The notes under the pieces are model-generated. The model had not been told where the DNA came from. It did no database searches and worked only from the letters and a program-made list of their open reading frames with translations. Below are positions 1 to 9,880 of a stretch of 64,000 nt of DNA, in pieces (position 1 is the first letter of the stretch; each line of letters begins with the position of its first letter). The translations under genes were made by a program, and so were the position numbers. Source of the stretch: Suillus spraguei (taxonomy: Eukaryota > Basidiomycota > Agaricomycetes > Boletales > Suillaceae); the NCBI GenBank assembly GCA_016800925.1, contig JABCPU010000017.1:186001-250000 (forward strand), written 5' to 3'.

Positions 1-606
1 CTGATTAGGGTTGAATTTTTCTGCTATATTGATTTGATAAATAATACGAATCTCCTCGTTGCGTTCGGTGGCTGGCCGCCTCACCACCTAGTCCAACGAG
101 AATGTGAGAAGCATGAGCGTCGGGTCCTCGTACGTTTTCACACATGAAACCACGCTTTCGCAAAGTCTTCTCGATGGCCAACATTAGCATTCAATAGTAC
201 AGACTATACCATTGATGTAGACATCAAGAGATGTGAGCAGACGAGGACGACCAGCTTGTGAGGACTTTTTCATGACAGGCCATGTGACGTGTGAGGCCAA
301 TTGATGGTACGATGGCGTGAGTAAGTGGCATGGGCAAGATCTTGTGACTTCATGCAGGCAGACATTGTGACCTATTATGTTGGTGTCGACAATTCCCTAC
401 CATGGCGGTAGAATAATGACGTTTGATCCCGAAGCAAATAGTGGTAGCAGCGATTTTCACACGATTTTCGAATTTCGAATTGTCGCTTCACTCTGACTAT
501 CACTAATAATTAAATAATTAAATGGTGAGTTGTATAAAATCGATTTTGATATGGAAATAGTTGTAGTGCATCATGCATTTGATGCCATGCTGGCCGCGGC
601 AGATAC
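1..606. other. No gene recognised
   Basis: Only short, unconvincing open frames are present. A short string near 486-508 (ttcactctgacta, then taccacta-like sequence) recurs near 6150-6172, so some old repeat may be present. No promoter, RNA gene or recognisable protein was found. Confidence 0.5.
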
Positions 607-980
607 ATCTTAGCTCGATATGACGTTGGCGCGTCCGCATCAAGTCCCCCGGGCCGGCGACTTCTGGCCCGGTTTGCTGCCTGACCGTTCGCATTCAACA
701 AAACTCTCCTCCACACTTTGTGGGGCATGTATGAAATTGACGAGAAGATCTTCTGGCTCTATGACAGTTTCGTCGCCACTCCAGCATACTTATTCGCCCT
801 TCACGTTTGATGCGAACACCACTTCTGCCGAAGACGGAATTCGAGTGCCCGCATCAAATTTGCGTTCTTTCATCATGGACGGTAGAAGATACTTGTGGTT
901 GTCAAGGTTTTACACTAGCCCGAGACTTCGACGGATCTATTTGCTTACGGTCAATTCTACACGACATTGTCGAAGGTAAG
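607..980 (+). pseudogene. Decayed gene fragment related to the one near 5 kb
   Basis: A short stretch around 728-790 reads YEIDEKIFWLYDSFVATP and another around 800-860 reads FTFDANTTSAEDGIRVPASN, but in different frames. The fragment near 5025-5170 reads similarly (YQIDKENYWRYDGFIATP followed by FTFGANATD), so both appear to be remnants of one protein family. Frameshifts and stops separate the conserved blocks here. The family was not identified. The start also marks the left edge of the sedolisin segmental duplication, because similar sequence recurs near 9388. Confidence 0.4.
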
Positions 981-1516
981 AATGCGAAGAAAGGCACTAT
1001 GACTATTTGCAGAGGCAACTCGGAACAAAAAAACAAGACAGCGCCAATATTGTATTTGGTATGAACCGACCGAAGGGGTGTCCGAGTTCGTTCAGAATAT
1101 AGGAGTCATGTCTATTGTGTGCTGGTAGAAGATCACAACTTCTAATCACACGGGTTGGTCCATCCCAATATACGACCATACTATATACATGTAACAGGTA
1201 AATTGAGTTGATATATTTCTCCGAGATTACCCTGGGTGCTCAGCAGTGACTTGCATGTGTGTCGAATAATAATTGGGCTTGTGTTTGCCGATCATAATGT
1301 TTCAGGTTCGTCGACACGTATATCGAAGCATAATATGCCAGCTCAATTATAGTCAATTATAGTGGGGTATTAGAGCGCAGCAGGACACGTCAATCAAACC
1401 AGTGAACGCATATTCCATGTTCTTGGTCAAGGCTGATCAGTACATGCAAGTACTACAAAGATGCACGAAACCGAGATATCATCTTGTAATTACCGGCTTC
1501 GTGTTGTGCACTGACG
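981..1516. other. Upstream region of sedolisin copy 1, part of the duplication
   Basis: No gene seen. The stretch from about 1120 is alignable by eye with about 9500-9880 upstream of sedolisin copy 2, for example gaagatcacaacttctaat against gaggatcacaacttttaat. The duplication therefore includes the promoter region as well as the gene. Confidence 0.55.
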
Positions 1517-3792
1517 ATGAAGTTCGTCACTTTACTTGTGGTCCCCTTTGCGGCTGCTCTCGCTAGTACTGCACCCTTCAGGGGCTGCAAGCACAAAGTG
1601 AAAGAGAGTATCCATGGTCCACCCCGCGGGTGGTATGTGCATTCTCCTGCACCAAAGCACCACATACTCGAGCTCAAGATCGCTCTTCCTCAGCCCAAGT
1701 TCCCAGAACTTGAACAGCAACTCTGGGAAATAAGCGATCCAAGCCACGCTCGTTACGGGGCGTACTTGTCGAAGCAGGAGACCGAAGCACTCATGGCTCC
1801 GCATCCTGAGACCCTGGACATCGTCAGTGAATGGCTGGCCTTACACGGTATGGCAGAAGAAGAAGTTATGCGTTCATCTGCACGCGATTGGGTTACTATC
1901 CGTGTCCAGTCGGTCTCGCAGAGGAGATGCTGGATACCGTAAGCAAAGCAATGACACCTGCGGAGTTACGGCTAATTGACTAGTTGATGTCTAGACTTAC
2001 TATGTTCACAAGCACACTGAGACAGGAGAGAGCATCGTCCGGACCACGAGCTACAGTCTCCCTGATATCTTGCACGATCATGTTGATCTTATTCAGCCTA
2101 CGACCATGTTCACTCGTTTCAAGGCGTTTAAGAGTACACTACACCGAAACAAAGAAGTGCAGCCTGCGGTCTCATACTTGCCGGGCCAAACGATCACGGG
2201 GCCTGCAGGAAATGCCGTCAATGCGAGCTGCAACAGCATGATCACCCTCTCTTGCTTGAGGCAGTTGTATAATGCAGAGAACTATACAACTCACGAAAAT
2301 AACAACACACTGGGTATCACTGCTTATATTGGCCAGTACGCCAATAATAAGGACCTTCAGCAATTCTACCAGGCCCAAAATCCTTCTGCTTACGGTTCGA
2401 ATTATACTTTGATTTCCATTAATGGTAGGTTGTAGTCCGTGCGTCGTCAATAGTTATATTGATCATTTTCTTCTCAGGCGGAAAGAACGACCAGGACATG
2501 CCAGGCGACGAAGCAAACCTGGACACTCAGTTTGGTTTTGGACTCACATGGCCCACTCGCAGAACGTTCTATACGACTGGTGGCGAGCCCCCTTTCATCC
2601 CCGACTTGACGACGCCGAATGATACAAATGAGCCATACACAGACGTGCGTTCAAGCCATCTCGATTGCAGTTTAATGCATTAATCACCACAATCTTCAGT
2701 GGCTTGAGTACGTACTTTCACACGATGATATTCCCCAGACAATCTCTACCAGTTACGGTGATGATGAACAATCTGTCCCGTACACCTACGCGACCCGCGT
2801 TTGCTCTGGTATGGCGTCTCTCGGTGTTCGCGGAGTCTCTTTGTTGTTTTCCTCTGGTGATGGTGGTGTTGGTGATGGTAATCTTGACCCTGCTACTCAG
2901 ATATGTAAATCCAATGACGGGCATAATCGTACAATGTTCCTGCCAGGATTCCCCGCTTCCTGCCCATAGTGAGTGATCTCTCTCATCGAGGAGTACAGCA
3001 GCCAATTTGGACCAAAGCGTAACTGCTGTTGGTGGTACTGTCAGCATCCCAGAGACTGCTGTGGACTTCTCTTCTGGTGGATTCAGCAACTATGTAAGTC
3101 ATTTCTGCCCCGCATGAACGCCTTCTGACCCAATTGTATAAGTTTGCTCGTCCTGCGTACCAGGAGGCTGCTGTCTCCGCGTACTTGGCGAAGCTTGCCC
3201 CTGACACCTACAAAGGTCTCTATAACTCGTAAGTCACTACAAACTAGCAAACGCACTACGGACAATTGATTCTCCATCTCCAGCACTGGACGTGTACGCT
3301 AATTCCTTAACTTGCAAAAATCTCACGGCAACCATATTCGTAGGGATTTCCTGACGTGGCAGCACAATCAAAATACTTCTCTGTTATTTATCAAGGCCAG
3401 CCGCAACCGATCGATGGTACATCATGTGCATCACCCGCCTTTGCCGGATTTGTGTCCATGCTGAACGATGCGCGCATCAATGCTGGAAAGGCTCCTCTTG
3501 GCTTTCTGAATCCATTTTTATATTCCACTGGATACAAGGCATTAAATGATATCACTAGTGGGAACAACCCAGGATGTGGAACTTTGGGTTTCAATGTAGG
3601 TCATGCCTGTACGCCTTCAAGTCAGATTACTAATGTGATGTTGGTATATAGGCCACTGTTGGATGGGATCCTGGTGAGTTTCTAAAAGCAAGTGAAATCA
3701 GGAGATTCTACATGTTGATAATACCTGTAGTCACCGGATACGGCACACCCAACTTCGAGAAATTGAAGGAGTTGGTCTTGGCCATGCCTTGA
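1517..3792 (+). pseudogene. Sedolisin (S53 peptidase) copy 1, frameshifted
   Basis: Ten exons can be placed by comparison with the intact copy at 9881-12172: 1517-1938, 1995-2424, 2478-2644, 2700-2968, 3018-3093, 3143-3228, 3284-3293, 3344-3595, 3652-3673 and 3731-3792. The signal peptide, prodomain, the Glu-Ala-Asn-Leu-Asp catalytic block, the SGDGG oxyanion Asp and the GTS catalytic Ser are all still encoded. One base is missing in exon 1 near 1905 (cgtgtccagt here, cgtgtcccagt in copy 2), which shifts the frame before the first intron. Every other exon junction keeps phase. The lesion is therefore single and could be a recent mutation or a sequencing error. If real, the product would be a truncated prodomain. 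Confidence 0.85.
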
Positions 3793-4990
3793 AATATATA
3801 CGCACGAAATCCGTTTTGGTAGACAAGGTGTACGATACATGTATATGCATTGTATACATTGGGTGACTTCCTGTAAGCAAAATACTGCGGGCCGTCATAT
3901 ACTGGAGCGGACGATGATGTCATTATGATGTACAAGTACTTGTCGCTGCGCAGTTCGCTGGATACATCATAAATCAAGTTCATTTCTAATAAAACTGGTG
4001 ACTTGAGCTGGCCTGCATTGGGCGATGAAGTATCGGTGGAAGAAACGACGGTATTGAAGCTTTGTTCACGATTCAAGTTGCCATTCTGTATGGAAAGAGG
4101 TGAGGGAATGTGACGTGCCCTCAAAGAAGCTGGAAGACCGTTTAGCGTGGGCGCAGACGTGGATGCAGGCTGCGAAGAAGGGGAAAGGGTGAAAACAGAG
4201 GCGGCAGCCACAGATACACTTTGTGCCTTGGACACTGGTTCTTCAAGGCTATATCGCTCATCAGCTTCAACTCTTCATCACCGTTCAAGATAATCTCACC
4301 TTCGCTCAAGCAAAGCACCAACCTTTCCAGCTTCCCCAAAGTCCGAAAATGACCTTGATCTCTGCCGGGCAGCGCCCACCTGCGGGACAAAATTCGGGCG
4401 CGAAATTGGAGCCAAGACCGCACTACCATTCGTATTTAGCTCCTGCACACCTAAAAGCATCATCGCCGATCGCTGAGGCAATCTGAGTGATGAAGTGCTA
4501 GTCGGACCAGCACTGGTATTTGGATTGGTATCTTTTGCATTGCTAGGTGATGGTGCCCCACGAAAAGGTCCAACAGCTGAAGGCGCAGCTAAGCTCCTTC
4601 GTATCGGAGCAGAGACTGTCGCAAAACGAGTGGGCGGTGCAGACGGAGGAGCGCGAGCCTGTAATGATGGAAGTGTGGTCGATGGAGAACATGATAGGCA
4701 CGGGGCAAGCGCTCGAATTCAAGTCAGGTTCACAGCAAGCATACAGCGTCACCGGCAGCCTGCGCACGCCAGCGCCAGGACCAAGGGAGATACTCCAAAA
4801 GTGGCGGGGAACTTGAACGGAAAACGCTGTGGCATTGAGTGATGGCTGCACGGAGGGGGATTCAAAACTTATCCAATATAATAAAGCACGCATAACCGCC
4901 GGGTCGGGTGCTTTCGCATCCACCTCGTCATGCTGTGTTGTTTTTTGCGCATGTGTTGCGAACGCTGCCTTTGCGTTATCGCTGGCCATC
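3793..4990. other. Intergenic region with GC-rich gene remnant
   Basis: Long overlapping open frames exist on both strands. A plus frame at 4547-4816 is charged and helix-like (KVQQLKAQLSSFVSEQRL), and a minus frame at 3708-4235 is serine-rich and overlaps the sedolisin 3' end. None matches a family I recognise. The higher GC between about 4300 and 4830 suggests a remnant of a coding region. Confidence 0.3.
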
Positions 4991-5400
4991 GACCTCTGTG
5001 GCGTCGTCGGTCCTCAGAACGGAAGCAGGTATCAAATTGACAAAGAGAATTACTGGCGGTACGACGGCTTCATCGCCACACCGGAAATGGGTGATATTCG
5101 TGTCAATGTGTTCACTTTTGGTGCCAACGCCACAGATCTGTTGAAGACAACATCTATCTATCGGGTGCGAGGACAACTGTTGGACCTATCATTAATGACG
5201 ATGGCAAGTCTGCGCATTCTCTTCATCTCTTTGCTGTGCAATCAGCAATCGTCCATGAAATTCATGAATACTGTTCGGAGGAATTGCCTTCATAGGTTTA
5301 AGAGATTTTCGGCAGGCAGGTCCCATTTTCAGCGGAACAGGAGAGACCGCGACTCTCGCATCGTCTGTAAAGTCATGGACATCATGACATAGCATTCGCA
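4991..5400 (+). pseudogene. Decayed gene fragment, same family as 607-980
   Basis: The block at about 5025-5170 reads YQIDKENYWRYDGFIATP and then FTFGANATD in one frame. The following conserved-looking block (about 5176-5300, NDDGKSAHSLHLFAVQSAIV) is in another frame, so at least one frameshift is present. No start codon or promoter was identified. The pair of related fragments flanking sedolisin copy 1 suggests old local duplication. The family is unknown. Confidence 0.4.
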
Positions 5401-5734
5401 TATCGAGTCTCATCACAGCAATTTGGACCACGGTGACCCGCAATTCACCACTTTCGTAGATCGTATTGGCGACCATAGAATCTTAGTCGACTCGTCCCGG
5501 AGTACCTCGTCATCGCCTAGATCTCAAAAAAAACTGCATCCCCAGTTCTCGATGCATTCGAAAGGCACTGCATTCACTGCATCAACTTTCCGTTACATGA
5601 GTGGGAACGCGAAAGTTTCTTCAGGAGCAAATATTACTGTACAATACACATTTCAGAGTGGCTATGCATTGCAAGTATCAAAGTATGCCGTCCGAGAGTC
5701 GACCGAAGACTTATGTAAAACTTATATATAATTA

Positions 5735-6046
5735 AATATACTTGCAACTTGCAACTGTACCCTCTTGAGCAACATGGCACCCAAAGACAAAGACATCCAA
5801 CAAGTATCATCGCCAAAAACTCGCCCTTCAAAAAGGGCAAAAAAGGGCAGCTAGCGGGAACACCATCTCCTGTAAGACTTTCGAGCCTCCGTTGGCGACG
5901 CAGGCAGATTTGAGCTTGTTTTTTCTTTACCTGCAACGCAAACATAATTAGATTTTTTACTTACATTTGCCTTTGCGTTCGTTGTGGCATCTCATTGAGT
6001 AGTCCGTGTCGCGAAACAGAATTTATATAATAATTGCAAGTATATT
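5735..6046. mobile_element. MITE-like element with 13-bp terminal inverted repeats
   Basis: The left end aatatacttgcaa (5735-5747) is the exact reverse complement of the right end ttgcaagtatatt (6034-6046). The element is 312 bp. The outside bases read tta on the left and gtta on the right, compatible with a TA or TTA target duplication. No transposase is encoded inside. A short frame from 5774 (MAPKDKDIQQVSSPK) ends quickly. The superfamily cannot be assigned. Confidence 0.5.
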
Positions 6047-6206
6047 GTTACATTGTAGTACTTAGCATACATAGATAAGTTCATGAATCCAACGAGAATC
6101 GCATTGAAAATCCGTTCTCGCAGATAATCGCACGCAGAATCGCTCCATAATCGTTCACTCTGACTACCACTAATATCATAAGCAGCCAAGAATTGCGCGT
6201 GATATG

Positions 6207-6530
6207 TAGTGCTGGGGGCAGAATTGTTTGCGTCTAATTGTGCCGGCACAACCGGCAGAAGAGAATCGCCACGGCAAAATTCTCAAGGTTATGTATATGA
6301 CAATGTACGGTAATCATCGACAAGAAACACCATCAGAATAGCATCAGCACGTCCACATCCCACTGTTCGTCGTCTTGTGAGCTGTGATCAACTACCACGA
6401 TCTCGTCATCAACAGATTTCGGTAGAAGACCTTGGTCAACATGCTCCAACTCCGCAAAATCATAAACTTGACCTTCCAACACTTCGTCCAATTCGTCAAT
6501 TGGCACTCGTTCCATCGTGTCTTTGTCGTG
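6207..6530 (-). mobile_element. Remnant of an unidentified DNA transposon (copy 1)
   Basis: The plus strand at 6207 begins tagtgctgggggcagaa, closely matching 7956 (tagtgctgtgggcagaa). To the right of each lies a minus-strand acidic C-terminal reading frame: 6333-6515 here (DELDEVLEGQVYDFAELEHVD) and about 7990-8273 in the second copy (GKEVLQGRPFDFAELQRVD). The repeated association of a terminus-like sequence with an ORF tail suggests two copies of one element. TAGTG fits the YARNG end of hAT elements, but no other hAT hallmark is visible, so the superfamily is an inference. Confidence 0.35.
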
Positions 6531-7003
6531 TTCCTAGCAGGGCAAAAGCGATCTTAACGGAATGCGACGTAGCTGGGCTCCCTTGGTGTCATTCCGGCTA
6601 CTTAAATGGACAAACTCGAAATACCCCGCATAAATGTTTCATCTAGTTGCTGTTAGCGATCGCCGATATGTATGTTTGTAGTCCGTTTTGCGGTTCTGCC
6701 ACGTATGCTTACTTTTACTAGGCAGGACTAGATCTGCCGTACGGTTGATATAAATTGAATGTGGCAAGCCCCAGACTTGAGCTTGGATCCTCAAAGACAA
6801 TCACCTCGTCTAACTTAGTGAGTAATCCTTTGACTTGAAGACTCGGGCAATTTGGACTTCATATCTATTTCATGTTTAGCTCTTCCTGGACGTGCCACCA
6901 TTAGCACCTTTGCGTATACTACACAACCAAGCTCTGACGGTAGGTAGTTTTTTTCCCCCGCATGTCAGTCATCGCTGATACATAGCGTAGGCCACCAGAC
7001 ATC

Positions 7004-7183
7004 ATGCAGATCCAGTTCACCTATTACCTCACTATCCTTGCTGCCGCCGCTGGAGTGAATGCAGCTCTTGCTAGTACATGCAACGATCGTTGCTTAGATT
7101 CTAACGGTTCCCTTAATTGCGATGCAGGCTGGGGACCCATCTGGAGCAGTAGCCTAAACTGTTACATCTGCTGCCCCGAATAG
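7004..7183 (+). CDS. Small secreted cysteine-rich protein, 59 aa
   Basis: A single-exon frame of 59 codons starts at an ATG in context acatcATGC. Residues 1-21 form a classic signal peptide with a hydrophobic core (YYLTILAAAAG) ending at a small-residue site. The mature part has six cysteines (C..C, C, C..CC near the end) and terminates in CPE. A TATA-like string (gatataaat) lies near 6748, and possible 5'-UTR introns with gtgag donors follow. It resembles effector-like small secreted proteins of basidiomycetes, but no family is recognised. It lies between two transposon-like remnants. Its cysteine spacing differs from the knottin-like array at 20.5-25.7 kb. Confidence 0.6.
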   Translation: MQIQFTYYLTILAAAAGVNAALASTCNDRCLDSNGSLNCDAGWGPIWSSSLNCYICCPE

Positions 7184-7287
7184 ATGGAGTATCCATCCCG
7201 TTTGTTCAGATGATGTGATGTATTTGACCTTTATATACTTACATATCAGAGCACTCGACCGTCCTTCGATGCGCATGATTGAAATAC

Positions 7288-7640
7288 TTATTCATCCGCC
7301 TTTGTGTCTAGGTGATTATCACGCAGATCTTCTTTAACGCAGGATACATTGATGACCCATAAGGAACTTGTGCAAAAAATAGTGGTGTCCAAGCCGCGAA
7401 CTTCGAAACAGGGCTGCGCAAATGCTGCGTTAATCTCATCAAGTGATATCGATTCAGGACCTGCAAGATCATCATCGACATTCTGAGTCTGGGGGTGCCC
7501 ACACAAAATTGGCTTCTAGATCAGCAACTACATCAACATTAATACCTAGCTGGGCACTATGCGAAGGGCATCTGGACAGTGTTCGCAAGACCAGTAGTAG
7601 CATCCAGATTTGTTATCGACCTTCTCGCCACTATTGAAAT
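7288..7640 (-). pseudogene. Transposon ORF fragment, paralogous to 8290-8450
   Basis: The minus frame at 7288-7506 contains LAGPESISLDEINAAFAQ. The corresponding stretch at about 8290-8370 encodes LEGPEPISLDDIDAEFARL. Both lie upstream of the acidic FDFAEL tail in the second copy, so this is likely another fragment of the same decayed element. Frameshifts are frequent. Confidence 0.35.
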
Positions 7641-7955
7641 TGTCAGATATAACGGATGAGACAGGGCGTCCGGCAAGTGCAGCGGTTGGAGGCATTGTGT
7701 AATCCAAAAATGATTGTATGTGATAACGTAGTACAGGCTGTATAACTGATTTTTTCAACTCTACAAGTATGATGGAGAAAGCTGGTTACTGTGGCTATAT
7801 AAGGTGAGGAAGTTATCAAGATGTTGTTCGCTGTGATCCCCTGCAGTTTGACATTCTGCCGGATTCTGCCAGCGGACTTCTGCCCCGATATGGAATCTAT
7901 CAATGAGATATCAACAATAGTTGCCGAGAGTATCATCTCGTACTTACGTCGTGAA

Positions 7956-8781
7956 TAGTGCTGTGGGCAGAACTATTTCGAGGTAGTTCTGCCGGCAGAA
8001 CTGGCAGAACCTGGCAGAACCATGTTCTGCCAACGTGGCAGATGGCAGAATCACATGATGTCTTACAGATGTAAGACCGCTCGACAGCAACATAGAGTCG
8101 ATGTTCCATGTCCCATCTTCATTTGCATCATGATCCGTGACCATAATTTCATCCTCGATCGCTGCAGGCACCAATTCCTCATCGACACGCTGCAGTTCTG
8201 CGAAGTCAAATGGTCTCCCTTGCAAAACTTCCTTCCCATCCACATCCCAGTCCGAGGCAAACTCTGTGCTCATCGTTTTTTCCGCATTATGATATCTTCG
8301 AGTCGAGCAAACTCAGCATCAATATCATCAAGTGAGATTGGTTCAGGACCCTCGAGATTGTCACTGGACCCTGCCGAAACGAACGTAAAGTTGGTTTCAA
8401 GCTGTTTGGCAAACTCCGTATCAATTCCCAGAAGTTTGGTTGTGTGCATGTGAGCGTGGCATCGTCGTGTTGGTTTGCCGTCAGTAACATTCTTGAGGTG
8501 GACGTGGTAGCGAAGATTAGCGCGGACCTTACCAAGTGTCTCGAATGTGCGAACTGAGAGAATGCAGTGCTGAATACTGAAGCAAGGACAGGCTCGATGA
8601 GATTGTCGTACGTGCTGAATATACTGCCGTTTAGCACTTCTATCTCAAAACATGGCATGATGGAGATATTTGATCTCACCTCAAGACCCTTGATTGAGCA
8701 TTGCGGTGTAAAATCAAGCAAAAAGAGGAAGCTCTCGATTGAATCAAAGTAGATTTGGATTTGCACACAAATATTAAACAC
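7956..8781 (-). mobile_element. Remnant of an unidentified DNA transposon (copy 2)
   Basis: The left terminus-like sequence tagtgctgtgggcagaa starts at 7956. The minus frame reads through 8287-8781 and 7944-8273, with the acidic tail GKEVLQGRPFDFAELQRVD, DEIMVTDHD and WNIDSMLL. The noncoding end between 7966 and 8050 carries a dense cluster of GGCAGAAC octamers in both orientations, including two perfect hairpins. Function beyond a probable transposase tail is not recognised. Confidence 0.4.
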
Positions 8782-9880
8782 GCGACTACTTGAACGTCAG
8801 GAAAAGTTCAGTCGTTGGTGATGTAGGTAACCTATTTCCAACACCATTTTCGGGGTGTTCAATGCTCATGCTGCACGCCTGCATAAATCAAGGAGTTCCA
8901 TATAAAATCATGTAGTCATCCGAGTCGATCTAACACCGTGACAGGCCGTCGAAGCGTGATATGATCGTGTGCACTCCCTGCGACCTAGCCCGAGGCGCAA
9001 GAGCTCTTCTGATTACTCTTATGGAATAGCGGAGCAAATATAACTCATTGTTTTGTCTATGTGAACTAAAGGACCAATCGTGGGAAAATGCTGATGTACC
9101 TTGGCTGACGTGTCCTATGATAATCTGTTCCTCCGTCTCGTATACCTTCAGTACTTTGCTTCCTTACCGTCGTGCAGGATCCACTCTTTCCAGTTTTGTG
9201 CAGCCTCAATTGCGAATGTCCCGACATCGATTGTGTTTCACATTCTCGGCGGGCCAAGTCTTGGCATCCAAGAGGGCCTTATCAGACGCCGTCAGCATGG
9301 TTAGTAGATTAATGAGAGTTGGGTACTCTGGCAACGCCACAATGATGTATCATACTGGCAGATACTACCATCACTAAAATTCACTAAGCTCGATATGACA
9401 TCTTAGCCCCAGTGCGTTCGCATCAAGTCCCCAACTCCGACGCTTCCGATTCTTTTCTGGCCTGCACAAACCGTCTTCCATCACAGGAATTCTGTATCTT
9501 GTGGGCTGGTGGAGGATCACAACTTTTAATTACACGGGTTGCGACATGCAGCTATACTATATTCATATGATAGGTAAGTTGCGTTGATATATTTTTCCGC
9601 GATTAGCCTGAGTGCCCAGCAGCGACTTGTATGTGTGTCGGATAATAATTGGGTTTGTGTTTGCAAAATATGATTCTCAGGTCCGTCGACACGTATGACG
9701 AAGCTTAATATGCCAGCTCAATAATAGTGGGGTATTAGAGCGCAGCGAGACATGTCAATCGAACCACTGAATACGTAATTTATTGTCTTGGTCAAGGCTG
9801 ATCATTACATGCAAGTACTACAAAGATGCACGAAATCGAGATGTCTCTTGTGAGCACCGGCTTCGAGTTGTGCACTGACG
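8782..9880. other. Intergenic, right part belongs to sedolisin duplication
   Basis: No convincing gene. From about 9385 onward the sequence parallels the region before sedolisin copy 1, so the duplication boundary lies there. A short plus frame at 9048-9377 overlaps this and looks like noise. Confidence 0.45.

Noticed and set aside
3708..4235. 175-aa minus frame overlapping the sedolisin 3' end
   Set aside because: Part of it is the antisense of the last sedolisin exon, and the rest is low-complexity serine-rich sequence without a recognisable domain.
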